Assembly: GCF_004006175.1 (NCBI RefSeq) | Contig: NZ_CP033219.1 | Location: forward strand, 496,001-560,000 | Source of the DNA: Parasedimentitalea marina | GTDB lineage: Bacteria > Pseudomonadota > Alphaproteobacteria > Rhodobacterales > Rhodobacteraceae | Reading direction: 5' to 3' | Length of the DNA: 64,000 nucleotides | In this document: positions 8,786-18,077 of the stretch, piece by piece | Layout: each line of letters starts with the position of its first letter | Position numbering within the stretch: the first letter of the stretch is position 1 | Position numbers and translations under genes: made by a program | The notes under the pieces: model-generated | Databases searched by the model: none | The model's input: the letters and a program-made list of their open reading frames with translations, nothing else | Told to the model about the DNA's origin: nothing

Positions 8786-9760
8786 TCAGCTGAAACGCTG
8801 CAGGGCCTGCTGGAAGACCTCGGGATCGACATTGCCACCGGTGGCGACGACGATTGCGACCTCGCTGGTCAGCGCATGCCCGTGGAATAACGCAGCCGCC
8901 AGTGACACAGCACCGCCAGGCTCCAGCACGATTTTGAGCCGCAGAAAGGCCAATGCCATAGCGTGCAGGGCTTCGTCTTCACTGACCACAAGGCCAGCGC
9001 CGCACAGCCGCTTCACGATTGGAAAGGTTATTTGCCCCGGTGACGGCGTCAGGATGGCGTCACAGATGGACCCCGAGGTCTGGTCATTGCGCTCTATCTG
9101 TCCTGAGATCAGCGAGCGTGTCACATCGTCAAAGCCTTTTGGCTCACAAGGCCTGACCTGCATCTGTGGGGCCTGGGCCTCCAACGCCAGCGCGATGCCA
9201 GAGGTCAACCCGCCGCCGCCACAATTGACCAAGACCTCGCCAGTTGTGACACCCAGATCTGCGGCCTGGGTGGCGATCTCTAGCCCCACCGTGCCTTGCC
9301 CCGCGATCACTTGCGGCTCGTCAAAAGGTTTTATCAATGTCAGATCGCGTTCAGTTGCGATGGCCTGACCAATGGCGTCCCGGTCCTCGTTGGCGCGGTC
9401 GTACAGGATCACCTCGGCCCCCAATGCGCGGGTGTTTTCAATCTTCAGCTGTGGGGCATCTGCGGGCATCACGATCACCGAGGGTACGCCGTGCAGGGTG
9501 GCGGCATGGGCAATGCCCTGTGCATGATTGCCACTGGAATAGGCGATCACGCCTTTTGCGCGCGCGGATGGGTCCAGGGCTGACAGAGCCGACCAGGCAC
9601 CGCGAAATTTGAACGATCCAGTGTGTTGCAAGCACTCGGGTTTGATCAGAATACGGCGCTGGGCGATGTCGTCCAGAAACGGGGAAGACAACAATGGTGT
9701 CACCCGGGCGTGTCCATCCAGCCGCTGGGCGGCGGCGTTGATCATGGCAAGCGAAGTCAT
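8786..9760 (-). CDS. Threonine/serine dehydratase-like PLP enzyme
   Basis: 324 residues of the fold-type II PLP family. The Schiff-base lysine lies in SFKFRGAW near residue 50, the phosphate-binding loop is GGGGLTSG near 180, and SSGNHAQG binds substrate. There is no C-terminal ACT regulatory domain, as in catabolic threonine dehydratases and serine racemases. It would deaminate threonine or serine (or a hydroxy-amino acid such as 3-hydroxyaspartate) to a 2-oxo acid. It lies 32 bp downstream of the dehalogenase gene on the same strand, suggesting co-transcription. Confidence 0.83.
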   Translation of the reverse strand: MTSLAMINAAAQRLDGHARVTPLLSSPFLDDIAQRRILIKPECLQHTGSFKFRGAWSALSALDPSARAKGVIAYSSGNHAQGIAHAATLHGVPSVIVMPADAPQLKIENTRALGAEVILYDRANEDRDAIGQAIATERDLTLIKPFDEPQVIAGQGTVGLEIATQAADLGVTTGEVLVNCGGGGLTSGIALALEAQAPQMQVRPCEPKGFDDVTRSLISGQIERNDQTSGSICDAILTPSPGQITFPIVKRLCGAGLVVSEDEALHAMALAFLRLKIVLEPGGAVSLAAALFHGHALTSEVAIVVATGGNVDPEVFQQALQRFS

Positions 9761-9792
9761 GTGGTGGTCTTTCTATATATGGGTTTTGGCGG

Positions 9793-10479
9793 TCAATTGC
9801 CTGCGAGATCAGGAATGGGTGTCAGGTCGGTCAGCACATGCTGTGGTGTCCAGGGCAAGCGATCCATGGGTTCGCCTGCGCGATTGACCCAGGCGGTGGC
9901 AAAGCCATAGCCCGCAGCCCCTGCCGCGTCCCAGCCATTGGACGAGACAAACAGCACCTCGTTGCGATGGCAATTGAACCGGGCGCCAACCAGATCATAG
10001 ACACGGGCATTTGGTTTAAAGATGCCAACACTCTCGACGGACAGCACATCATCCAGTACATCGCCCAGACCGGCAGATTGGACCGCGCCGTCCAACATGT
10101 CGGGCGACCCATTCGACAGGATCGCGGTGTTCAACCCAGCCGCTTTCAAGGCCTGCAGCATCGCGGGAACCTCAGGGTAGGCCTGTAGCTCCCAATAAAG
10201 GTCCAATAATCGCTGGCGCAACCTGGCGTCGCCGTCCAGACCTGTGGCTTCCAGCGCCCAATCCAGCCCGTTCTGAGTGACCTCCCAGAAATCGGTATGG
10301 GCGATCGTGATTGCGCGCAGCCAGGTGTATTGGAGCTGCTTGAGGCGCCAGTGATTTGCCAGTTCAACCCAGCTGTCGCGCAATAGCGGAAACTCTGGTT
10401 CGGCGGCGGCCTGTCTGGCCGCTGCAGCGACGTCGAACAGGGTGCCATAGGCGTCGAAAATACAGGTTGTGATTGGCAT
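9793..10479 (-). CDS. Haloacid dehalogenase type II (HAD superfamily)
   Basis: 228 residues from the ATG at 10479, which has GGGAGATC upstream; the ORF itself runs further 5'. HAD motif I is DAYGTLFDV (nucleophile Asp near residue 8), motif II SNGSPDM, motif III the Lys in FKPNARVY, and motif IV the SSNGWDAAGA segment. That last form, with Asn-Gly-Trp-Asp, is characteristic of L-2-haloacid dehalogenases, which hydrolyse L-2-haloalkanoates to D-2-hydroxy acids. Cytoplasmic. It leads the minus-strand run that continues with the dehydratase and hydrolases. Confidence 0.87.
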   Translation of the reverse strand: MPITTCIFDAYGTLFDVAAAARQAAAEPEFPLLRDSWVELANHWRLKQLQYTWLRAITIAHTDFWEVTQNGLDWALEATGLDGDARLRQRLLDLYWELQAYPEVPAMLQALKAAGLNTAILSNGSPDMLDGAVQSAGLGDVLDDVLSVESVGIFKPNARVYDLVGARFNCHRNEVLFVSSNGWDAAGAAGYGFATAWVNRAGEPMDRLPWTPQHVLTDLTPIPDLAGN

Positions 10480-10638
10480 GCGGATCTCCCTTACCGGAAC
10501 AGTGGCACAGGGCCGCGCAAGGGGGAAGCGGGATATTGTATGGCACACAAAGCGGTGGCTGCGTTTGGTCCTGCTTTACATTTTAAGGTCAATGTATAAT
10601 TTAGCGCCGTTTGAAAACCCTGACAGATTGGACCCCCA

Positions 10639-11067
10639 ATGACCGAGGTCAAAGCCGGCGACATCGTTCGCATCCATTACACCGGAACTCTGCTGGACGG
10701 CAGCGTGTTCGACAGTTCAGAAGGCCGTGATCCGCTGGAGTTCACAGTGGGCGCCGGTCAGGTGATCGAAGGCATGGACACTGAGATGCCGGGCATGACG
10801 GTGGGTGAGAAAAAGACCATCGAGATCCCCTGTGCCAAAGCCTATGGCCCAATCAATCCAGGCGCTCGTCAGGCTATCCCGCGTGAGGGAATTCCCGATG
10901 ATATCCCACTGGAAATTGGCACTCAGCTGCAGATGCAATCACCAGAAGGGCATGCACTGCCAGTCACCGTGGTTGAGGTCGATGATGCAACAGTCACACT
11001 GGATGCCAATCACCCGCTGGCGGGCAAAGATCTGACATTTGCGCTCGAGCTGGTTTCGATCGCCTGA
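10639..11067 (+). CDS. FKBP-type peptidyl-prolyl cis-trans isomerase, SlyD/FkpB-like
   Basis: 142 residues. The FKBP core is split by an insert-in-flap chaperone domain (residues about 70-120), as in SlyD and FkpB: VRIHYTGTLLDGSVFDSS, then FTVGAGQVIEGMDTEMPGM, the insert, and ALELVSIA at the end. The histidine/cysteine-rich metal-binding tail of E. coli SlyD is absent. It should act as a cytoplasmic folding helper. The gene stands alone, divergent from the dehalogenase and convergent with the following gene; a 22-bp palindrome lies 36 bp past its stop. Confidence 0.9.
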   Translation: MTEVKAGDIVRIHYTGTLLDGSVFDSSEGRDPLEFTVGAGQVIEGMDTEMPGMTVGEKKTIEIPCAKAYGPINPGARQAIPREGIPDDIPLEIGTQLQMQSPEGHALPVTVVEVDDATVTLDANHPLAGKDLTFALELVSIA

Positions 11068-11103
11068 TAAAACCGGATTGCTTTCATAGCGGTCCGGACC
11101 CTG

Positions 11104-11125
11104 CTCGCCACATCGATGTGGCGAG
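11104..11125. terminator. Perfect 22-bp palindrome between convergent genes
   Basis: CTCGCCACAT is followed directly by its exact reverse complement, giving a hairpin with eight or more pairs around ATCGAT. It lies between the convergent FKBP and TIGR03084 genes. There is no T-run, so it may be a weak bidirectional terminator or a protein-binding site. Confidence 0.5.
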
Positions 11126-11171
11126 TGGATGATCGAACAGGGATGCGACGATCACCGAGAAAACCTGTAGT

Positions 11172-11969
11172 TCAGCCTGCTTTGTGTCGTTGACCCTTGG
11201 CCGGGGGAGAGACTGGCGGCCCGGCAAAGCATTGCGCGTGGTTCATCCAATGATGCGCAACGTCGCCACTGGCTTGTAACGCCGTATCGGCAATGCTTCG
11301 TGTCTGGGTCACTACTTGTGCAAACTCGACCGCCTGGCCGCGCACAAAATTATCCTTTTGCGGCTCATTCCACTGCCATACCGCGCCAGATGGCCCAGTT
11401 AGCTCGACATAAGGGGCAGGGGCGGGCACTTCTTCTTGGCGATTGAGAAATGTCCATCCAAAGGTCGCAACTCCCAGATGGGCAATGTTGCGGATACGGT
11501 CCAGATCCCTGCGTTCCAATCCCAACAGATCAAACACGGCCTGCCCATGTGCCCAGGTCTCCATTTGCCTGGCAGTGATAGAGCTGAGCGTGCTCATATC
11601 TGGCCCGATCCATTTTACGCGGTCTTTTGGGTCGGCCTGGGCGAATGAGTCTGCGCAGACTTCGGCCCCATTGCGCCACGCCTCAAACAGGGCCCGCCCG
11701 GACAGTCCATCCAGCCAGGGGAACTGACAGTCCAAAATGGATTTGCCCATTTGCATGTCTGTGACGACCGGACTTATGAAGTTGGCAAAAGAGTCAGGCC
11801 CTTTGAGCGATGCGACTGCGGCGACATTAAAGAGGTGTAGGTGGCCCAAAATATGATCAATCGACCACTCCTTAAACAGAGTTGGCTGGTGAAACTCCGC
11901 TTCGGGTAGGTCCTCTAGTATACCTGCCAGCGCAAGGCTCTCTGCCCGGAAATCTTCTGCCTGCTGCAT
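11172..11969 (-). CDS. TIGR03084-type metal-binding protein (mycothiol-dependent maleylpyruvate isomerase-like N-domain)
   Basis: 265 residues from the ATG at 11969, preceded by AAGGA; a longer in-frame extension upstream is not protein-like. The first 150 residues form a DinB/MDMPI-type four-helix bundle with the histidine-bearing signature LFKEWSIDHILGHLHLFN, where the histidines would bind a divalent metal. The second half (FGWTFLNRQEEVPAPAPYVELTGPSG) matches the TIGR03084 family arrangement. The function of the family is not established. The gene is monocistronic as far as I can see and converges on the FKBP gene. Confidence 0.75.
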   Translation of the reverse strand: MQQAEDFRAESLALAGILEDLPEAEFHQPTLFKEWSIDHILGHLHLFNVAAVASLKGPDSFANFISPVVTDMQMGKSILDCQFPWLDGLSGRALFEAWRNGAEVCADSFAQADPKDRVKWIGPDMSTLSSITARQMETWAHGQAVFDLLGLERRDLDRIRNIAHLGVATFGWTFLNRQEEVPAPAPYVELTGPSGAVWQWNEPQKDNFVRGQAVEFAQVVTQTRSIADTALQASGDVAHHWMNHAQCFAGPPVSPPAKGQRHKAG

Positions 11970-12257
11970 GTGCGCATCCTTGTCTTTAACGCCAGAAGGT
12001 GATGATTCAGCCCCGGGAGTGTTTTTTACATTTCGGCCTACATAGTTTCTGTGATCAGATTGGACCGTTTCGTCAATGATAACGGTGACCAAAGTGGCGT
12101 TAAAGACGAGTGACGTCAGGACAGTGTAGCCCGGCGCCAGATATCCCCATAGGGCGTTGTTGGAGTTAAGGGCGCCTTGCCATCACAGGCATAGGATGTA
12201 CCGACACCTGATTGGTCGCTGTCAGTGTCGCACTGGCTGAACGCTTCCCTTGGTCAT

Positions 12258-12926
12258 TCAGCAGCCACCAAAGCTATATGATGCATAAATGCCAATTTTC
12301 TGCAGCAGGGCCCAATCGGCCAATCCCGTAACCGGGTCACCATATTCAGCTTGAAACGCTCGTACCGCCTGGGCCGTTTCCTCGGTGTAATACCAATCGG
12401 CCACATCATTGAAGTAACCACCTTCAAAAAGGTATCTCTCCAGGCGTTCAACAGCCGGGTAAAGATCTCCGGGTTCAAGCAAAAGCGGTTGGCGCTGGTT
12501 TGCGGCGGCTTTACACACTGTGGCGGCAGCGGGGGTGAGTTGAAATAGCCCGCTTATCACTTCTCCATCAGCCTCCATTGCGCCAATCTGTGTTGCGATG
12601 CTTTCGATACGGGCGCTTTCCACGCGCAGGTGGCTGAAGTCAGCCAGCACAGTTTCAGGAAAGCGGATTAGGGTCAGCGCGCCACCGTCGCAATCGACCG
12701 AACAATAGGCCACAGTATTGTCGTCAAAAAAGGCGCAGGAAAATTCGTAAGTCACATAAGGGCTGCCGATCAGCGTGTAATTGACCTCGCCATCGTCACT
12801 AAGGGTCAAGGTATTGACCCCGTGCGTTTCAGAGGGTGTTTCAAGGGCATAACATGCTGGCTCTTGCGCCAGCCCCAAAGTGGCGCTGGCAGCGAAGAAA
12901 CTCGATAAAATAATGGTGTTTCGCAT
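12258..12926 (-). CDS. Small secreted protein with a C-terminal peptidoglycan-binding-like segment
   Basis: 222 residues. It begins with a signal peptide (IILSSFFAASATLGLAQ), so it is exported. The middle has paired cysteines and no recognisable fold. The last 70 residues (ERLERYLFEGGYFN, TEETAQAVRAFQAEYGDPVTGLADWALLQKIG) have the helical pattern of a PG_binding_1 domain. Its ATG overlaps the stop of the upstream CHAT protease by one base (TAATG), so the two are translationally coupled and very likely act together in the periplasm. Confidence 0.75.
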   Translation of the reverse strand: MRNTIILSSFFAASATLGLAQEPACYALETPSETHGVNTLTLSDDGEVNYTLIGSPYVTYEFSCAFFDDNTVAYCSVDCDGGALTLIRFPETVLADFSHLRVESARIESIATQIGAMEADGEVISGLFQLTPAAATVCKAAANQRQPLLLEPGDLYPAVERLERYLFEGGYFNDVADWYYTEETAQAVRAFQAEYGDPVTGLADWALLQKIGIYASYSFGGC

Positions 12927-15900
12927 TATTCTGCTCCTTCCAGGACCACGATTAGAGCCCAGTAATAAGGATGGGAGGCGCCAGAGTAGCGTTCGTTTGG
13001 ATCTGCGCCACCTCTTAGGATATCACCGCCAGCTAAAAAGGCGCGCTGCGCTGAAGCGAGGGCCTGCGCTGGGGTGGTTTGCTTGTTGATCAGATGGTCG
13101 TACATACGCTCCATGAGCAGGGCATTTGAGATGTCGCCGACTTGCCAAAGGGTTGCCACAACGGCACCCGCACCTTTTTGCTGAGCAACGGCGGCAAAGC
13201 TTTCCAGCTCACGACCATCATTGTCGGTACCGCCAAAGGCCGTGTTACAGGCCGACAAGGTCAAAAGACCAACACCATTGAAATTCAACCCGATGCCAAG
13301 CCCCTGCCTGATCTCGGATACAGACAGCTTGGTACCGTCTCCCATCATCAGAAACGACTCGTCCTGTGTGGGGCCAAGTACGAAATGAGACGCAAGATGC
13401 ACGATGCCCAGATCCGTTTTCTTGCGGTCCGGCGCGGACAGAGCGTTGGTAAAGCTGGTGAGGGTAAAGTCGTCGTCAAAAAAGGTGTCACCGGGCACCA
13501 CCCCATTGTCGCCCTCTTCCGAGATGACAAGCCGGTCGAGCTCAATAGCGACCCCTGGCAATGCGCCAAGGTTTTCCCAGTTGCGGGTCGCTCCAAAAGC
13601 AGAAATTCGCCCCATTTCGCCATCAATCGACCCAGCAAGCCGGGCCTCAGTGGCATGTGTCAGTGTGAAACGCTCGATCAGATAGCCGTTGTCATCGCGC
13701 AGAGCCGCGAAAGGCAGAAAGCGCAATTGACCATCCAGGGACAGAACCAGGGTATCACCGCCGGCTTTTTGGATTTCTTCGGTCAACTCTGGTGGGAACA
13801 GGATCTCAAAGAGCTCAGCCCCCAGTGGGTCGGGGTCGCCGTTCTGATGGCTGAGAGATCCGCGGAAGGCATTGATTTTGGCGTTCAACGCAACCTCTGA
13901 AAACGGCTGTCCGTTAGGCAGATGATCCCGCACAAAGGATCGCTGGCTGTCCTTGGTTGTCAAAACGATTCCAAGACGGTCCGGCAACACCAAATATTGC
14001 AGAACCATTGCACTTTGACCGTAGACAGTTTCGCGCAATAGACGGCGGATTGTCAGGTCTGGTTCAATGCCTGCCGCCGTGTCCAGGGCCCGCACCTGTG
14101 CTGTGGACCGTTGCATATTTTCAAGTGCTCTACGGCGGGAGTGTTCAAGTTCCACATTCAGCTGCTCACGGCGTAATGTCTCTTCGTTAGTGATATTGGC
14201 AACCGATTGCCGCAAATTTAAATCACGCCGCTGCTGCATACTATTGGCGGCCAGGGCAGCCACCTGGGTCGCTGCCTCGATCAGCGCGTTTTCTTCGGGG
14301 ATAAGTGCCAGCACCTTAAATCCAGCTTGTCCATAATCGGTGTCGCGGCCGACATATTCGAATGTCTCGAAAGATTTCAGCATGTTGAGCACAGCGGCGG
14401 CCTCAGACGGGCGGTTCTGCCGGATGAACAGATCGGCCAGCCATCGGTAGTGGTTGCTCATATGATCCCGGAAACACAACTGCAGGTGTTCCGGTAATTC
14501 GATAAGGTCGGCGCGCAACGCCTGTAGCTCGTTAACGGCCTGTTTGGCCAAGGCAAGGGCAAGAGGCTTTTGGTCCAGTTCGAACAATCGTTCCGAGCCG
14601 CGAGACAGGGTGCAGACCCGTGCCAGTGCCGATGGGACAGGCCCCAGCCAGACCTGTGCGACGCTGTGCCGAGAAAAGTCACCTCGCATCGCAATCAGTT
14701 CCAGTTCGACCGCGCGCTCGATGTTGCCTGCTGTGCCTTCAAGCTGTGACAAGCGACGGGCCGAAAAACTGAACGAAGGCGTTGCTGCGCCCCGTTCTTC
14801 GACTTTATCAAACCGGGTTCTTGCAGTGTCCAGATCCAGTCGAACAGGCTGTAGTATTCCGGTAGAGCTAGCGGCGAGCGACTGGAATTCTCTGGCGGTG
14901 CTGTCGCCCCGTTCGGCAAGCGCCCGCAAAAGACGGGCAACAGGGCGCCATGCCTCGGCGTCGCCGTTTTCAAGATACCTGCGAAGGGATTGACGCAGGG
15001 CGATATCCCTGGCGGCAGATGCGGTGGAGCCATCAGAAGTCATCAGGGATTTGAGGGGCAGCAGGGCGGACCGCGCGCCGTCGAAATCGCCGTAGAACGC
15101 CAGAACGTCGACCAACGCCGCGTTGGCTGGCAGCGCGCTTTGATTGCTGTTCAAGATGTAACTCTTGTCACTGTAGGGATCAGCTGCGACCAGGGAGCGA
15201 TATCTTTGGGCTGCGGCTGCCTCTTGAACCAGCCAGTCATAGGCCGGGGATATCAAGGCGGTATCAAAACTGCCAATGGCGGCCTGACGCAGGAATTCGG
15301 CACAGTCCGTGTAATCAGGGTCGGTGAATTTACAGCGCCCTGACAACGCGGCGCGAAAGCCTTGTGGGTCCGGGTTGTCAAGCCAAAGCGCAAGAAGGTG
15401 ACCCTCGGCCAGGTCGCGCAGTTCCCGCGTGGTTCGGGCGAGATTTGGCCGGGCCCATAGCAGACGTAGGAGCCGTTGTTCTGCCTCTATTGAAGTGGAC
15501 GCCCGATACCAATCCGCTGCGCGCTGCAGGTCAACCGAATGGCTTTGTCGCAGGCCTGCAAACATGTCACCCATGGCAAGCCCCACATCCCCCGACCACG
15601 GCAGATAGCTGGGCCCGGTGTTGCCCGATGCTGCCAACAAGTCGTCCAGCAGATCGCGTCCTAGCCCGTCATCGAAAAAGCGGCTGCCCGCCATGAGACG
15701 GCGGCCAATGGCAATCTCAACACCCTGAATAGGCGAGGCGGGATTGCTGGCCAAGCCCAGTCCGCGCTGGTACAGATCCAGTGCCTTATCCCAATCCTGT
15801 GCCACTTTGTGGCTAGTTTCATAGGCTTCAGCAAGTGCCAGCATCGCAGCGGGTTGTCCTGCGTCAGCGGCTTGCTGATAAAACAAAATGGCTTTATCGG

Positions 15901-17572
15901 GATTGCGTGTCACGCCATAGCCCTGCTCATGCATCTGCGCCAGTCGAAGCATCGCATAGCTGTTGCCCTTGTCAGCGGCCGACTGGAAATGGAGCAGGGC
16001 CAGATCAACCTGTTTGCCGCCAGAGACGAAACCTTCGATCAGTAACGTTGCTATCCGGGCATTCTGCGCGGCACTGCCATGCACCCGGATGAGGTCAGCC
16101 CAGGTGGGATCTTCTGCGGCGCGTCGGGCCTGGCTGACAGCGTCATGTATTTCGGACAGCGGAGTGTTAAAGTCCAATCCGATGGTGGCGAAGGTTGGTA
16201 TCGCATCACCTTCCGGCAGCCACCAAGGTGGTGTTTCGGGTGCGGCGTCGGGAAAGACCGATTTTCTGTCTTGGGCGTCCGGGTCGGTGTATTCAAGCTC
16301 CGAAAGTTCATTTGGTGAAAACACTGGGCTAAGCAGGCGGTTAAGCGCCGGGGCTACGGATGGCGACATGTCTACCGGCAGAATACCGTCAAGATAGGCA
16401 CTGGCGATCGTTGTTGGCGAGCCGCGTAGAAAGTCACTTTGGTTCGACGAGACGGCAATAAGCCAAAGACCAAATTCCGGTTGTGGAGCGATATTCTGAC
16501 CGAGCACAAGCGCGACGCCTACTTCGCGCAATATATCGGCGCTGTCGCGTGGTTTCTCCCAACTGCCAACCGCGGGGTCCGAAATCGCACGCAGCAAGGC
16601 ACGTGCCGTCTTGTCAAGTTCAGCAACTGTAACCGGAACGGGATCATGTGCGCCAATAAAGGCCAGCAATAGGACCTCTCCAGCATAAGAGGCGTCTTTG
16701 AAAAAGGCATCCGGGCCAGACTGTAGTTTGCCTTCGCAGGTCTGCCAGAATGGCGACAATATCCGCTCGAATGCATCACTGCGCCAGCGCTTGTCCGGGC
16801 CCGTTATGTCCGCCAGTTTCTTGCCCAGACTGGCAGGATCTTTCAGTGGCTTTGCCCCGGATTTGCAAGCCGACAAAGTTGATAGAAACTGTGCCAGATT
16901 TTCGGGTGAATTCTTACATAGTCCGGGAGTCGCCGGAGCATGCGCCAGCGCAACAACATCAGCAGGGCCCGGAACTTCGCCATCGCGCAGGCTGCGCACC
17001 CGATCAGAGTTCGCGGCCGCTAGATTCCAGGCCAGTCTGCTACCGGGGCCAAACAACCCGTCCATTTGACCGGCGTCGCAGCCATGCATATTTAGCAGAA
17101 ACTGCGCCAGTTCAGATTGTGGTTGATAATAGCTCCGGACATTGACCTGAGTTTCTAAAATTTCAAACAGGCCCTTGCCTGCAATGTACTCCAGCACCGG
17201 GCACAGCGCTTGCTGGTGGGTTTCGATGGCTGCGCGCAGCGCATCACCGCTGTCGGAATTGGCCGCCAGAAACCGCTCGGCGTGAATGTCACCTTGATTG
17301 GCATCGCGGATCCGGTTGCCGTTTAGGATGTATTCGGTAAGCGAGAAATTGGCAGCTTCGGCCATGGTTGGAACATCCCGCCGGGCAAACGCCGCGCTTA
17401 AGGCAATCACTGTATCAAGATCGAATGGGGTTGGTGCCTGCCCATCGCAGGACAGGTTGGCCAAGCTTGTCTGCCATTCGGCAAGGAATGGGTGTTGCTG
17501 AGCACGTGCATCAGGCACGGGCAGCAATGAAACCGACAGCATCAAAACGAAGAGGCGAAAAAACAAACTCAT
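12926..17572 (-). CDS. Secreted CHAT-domain (caspase-fold) protease with Sel1 repeats
   Basis: 1,548 residues. A signal peptide (LFVLMLSVSLLPVPDARA) sends it across the inner membrane. Near residue 180 is a peptidoglycan-binding-like segment (CDAGQMDGLFGPGSR). Sel1 repeats lie around 510-600 (ADKGNSYAMLRLAQMHEQGYG, ADAGQPAAMLALAEAY). The rest is helical, TPR-like. A C-terminal CHAT domain carries the expected dyad: His near 1396 in IVHLASH and Cys near 1442 in LLTLSACNTAFGG. CHAT proteases belong to clan CD with caspases and separase; most known bacterial ones are cytoplasmic, so an exported one is unusual. It is coupled by a 1-bp overlap to the small secreted protein downstream. Substrate unknown. 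Confidence 0.85.
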   Translation of the reverse strand: MSLFFRLFVLMLSVSLLPVPDARAQQHPFLAEWQTSLANLSCDGQAPTPFDLDTVIALSAAFARRDVPTMAEAANFSLTEYILNGNRIRDANQGDIHAERFLAANSDSGDALRAAIETHQQALCPVLEYIAGKGLFEILETQVNVRSYYQPQSELAQFLLNMHGCDAGQMDGLFGPGSRLAWNLAAANSDRVRSLRDGEVPGPADVVALAHAPATPGLCKNSPENLAQFLSTLSACKSGAKPLKDPASLGKKLADITGPDKRWRSDAFERILSPFWQTCEGKLQSGPDAFFKDASYAGEVLLLAFIGAHDPVPVTVAELDKTARALLRAISDPAVGSWEKPRDSADILREVGVALVLGQNIAPQPEFGLWLIAVSSNQSDFLRGSPTTIASAYLDGILPVDMSPSVAPALNRLLSPVFSPNELSELEYTDPDAQDRKSVFPDAAPETPPWWLPEGDAIPTFATIGLDFNTPLSEIHDAVSQARRAAEDPTWADLIRVHGSAAQNARIATLLIEGFVSGGKQVDLALLHFQSAADKGNSYAMLRLAQMHEQGYGVTRNPDKAILFYQQAADAGQPAAMLALAEAYETSHKVAQDWDKALDLYQRGLGLASNPASPIQGVEIAIGRRLMAGSRFFDDGLGRDLLDDLLAASGNTGPSYLPWSGDVGLAMGDMFAGLRQSHSVDLQRAADWYRASTSIEAEQRLLRLLWARPNLARTTRELRDLAEGHLLALWLDNPDPQGFRAALSGRCKFTDPDYTDCAEFLRQAAIGSFDTALISPAYDWLVQEAAAAQRYRSLVAADPYSDKSYILNSNQSALPANAALVDVLAFYGDFDGARSALLPLKSLMTSDGSTASAARDIALRQSLRRYLENGDAEAWRPVARLLRALAERGDSTAREFQSLAASSTGILQPVRLDLDTARTRFDKVEERGAATPSFSFSARRLSQLEGTAGNIERAVELELIAMRGDFSRHSVAQVWLGPVPSALARVCTLSRGSERLFELDQKPLALALAKQAVNELQALRADLIELPEHLQLCFRDHMSNHYRWLADLFIRQNRPSEAAAVLNMLKSFETFEYVGRDTDYGQAGFKVLALIPEENALIEAATQVAALAANSMQQRRDLNLRQSVANITNEETLRREQLNVELEHSRRRALENMQRSTAQVRALDTAAGIEPDLTIRRLLRETVYGQSAMVLQYLVLPDRLGIVLTTKDSQRSFVRDHLPNGQPFSEVALNAKINAFRGSLSHQNGDPDPLGAELFEILFPPELTEEIQKAGGDTLVLSLDGQLRFLPFAALRDDNGYLIERFTLTHATEARLAGSIDGEMGRISAFGATRNWENLGALPGVAIELDRLVISEEGDNGVVPGDTFFDDDFTLTSFTNALSAPDRKKTDLGIVHLASHFVLGPTQDESFLMMGDGTKLSVSEIRQGLGIGLNFNGVGLLTLSACNTAFGGTDNDGRELESFAAVAQQKGAGAVVATLWQVGDISNALLMERMYDHLINKQTTPAQALASAQRAFLAGGDILRGGADPNERYSGASHPYYWALIVVLEGAE

Positions 17573-17787
17573 AACGCTAATCCCTCAATTGCGCTGAGCC
17601 TATTGAACGGATGTATTCCTGTAAATGAATCTATCTGGCACAGATGTAGTCAGGTGCAGGTCTAATCAAGCCCGCAAAATTTCACTATATTTCAGAGAGT
17701 CTTGCGGGGCAGGCGACCATTGGAATGACTTGAACGTTGAGACTTGAATGTACTCTTCACAGCCCTGATCACCGGGTAACGGCGTCA

Positions 17788-17814
17788 ATTTCAGCTGCAA
17801 CAATCAGCTGAAAT
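17788..17814. terminator. Ten-base-pair hairpin downstream of the RidA remnant
   Basis: ATTTCAGCTG and CAGCTGAAAT pair perfectly around a 7-base loop. It sits just 3' of the minus-strand RidA remnant and about 215 bp upstream of the CHAT gene start. No long T-run follows on either strand, so it may be a terminator or a regulatory palindrome. Confidence 0.5.
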
Positions 17815-17825
17815 CAAAGAGAACG

Positions 17826-18077
17826 TCAGACTTTGATCCAAAACCCTGCTTCGACCTCTGTCGTTGCATTAAAGGGCATATTTTCTGTTCCAATCGCCAT
17901 GCGAGTATGGGCCCCACTGACCTCGCCAAACACGTCCAACAGCAGCTTCGATGCTCCGTTTGCATGGGTCAATACATACAGAGCACATAGAGCGGTGGCG
18001 TTTTGCCCGCCCGCCAAACCAATACTGCTGACGACCTTCCCGGTATATTCAAGTTGGCCATTTTTTCTTGGCGTTGA
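17826..18077 (-). pseudogene. RidA/YjgF-family remnant, N-terminus and an internal block missing
   Basis: Directly after the TetR stop codon and in the same frame, an open stretch reads NGQLEYTGKV, then GGQNATALCALYVLT, then NGASKLLLDVFGE, then FNATTEVEAGFWIKV. These are four consecutive landmarks of the about 150-residue RidA family. The N-terminal 40 or so residues are absent, and about 35 residues expected between ALYVLT and NGASKLL are also missing. I read it as a RidA gene with two deletions. RidA proteins deaminate reactive enamines made by PLP enzymes, which fits the neighbouring PLP and amine-oxidising genes. Confidence 0.75.

Noticed and set aside
13000..17572. Toxin/antiphage CHAT system linked to CRISPR or gasdermin
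   Set aside because: No CRISPR array, Cas gene or gasdermin-like gene is nearby and the protease is exported.
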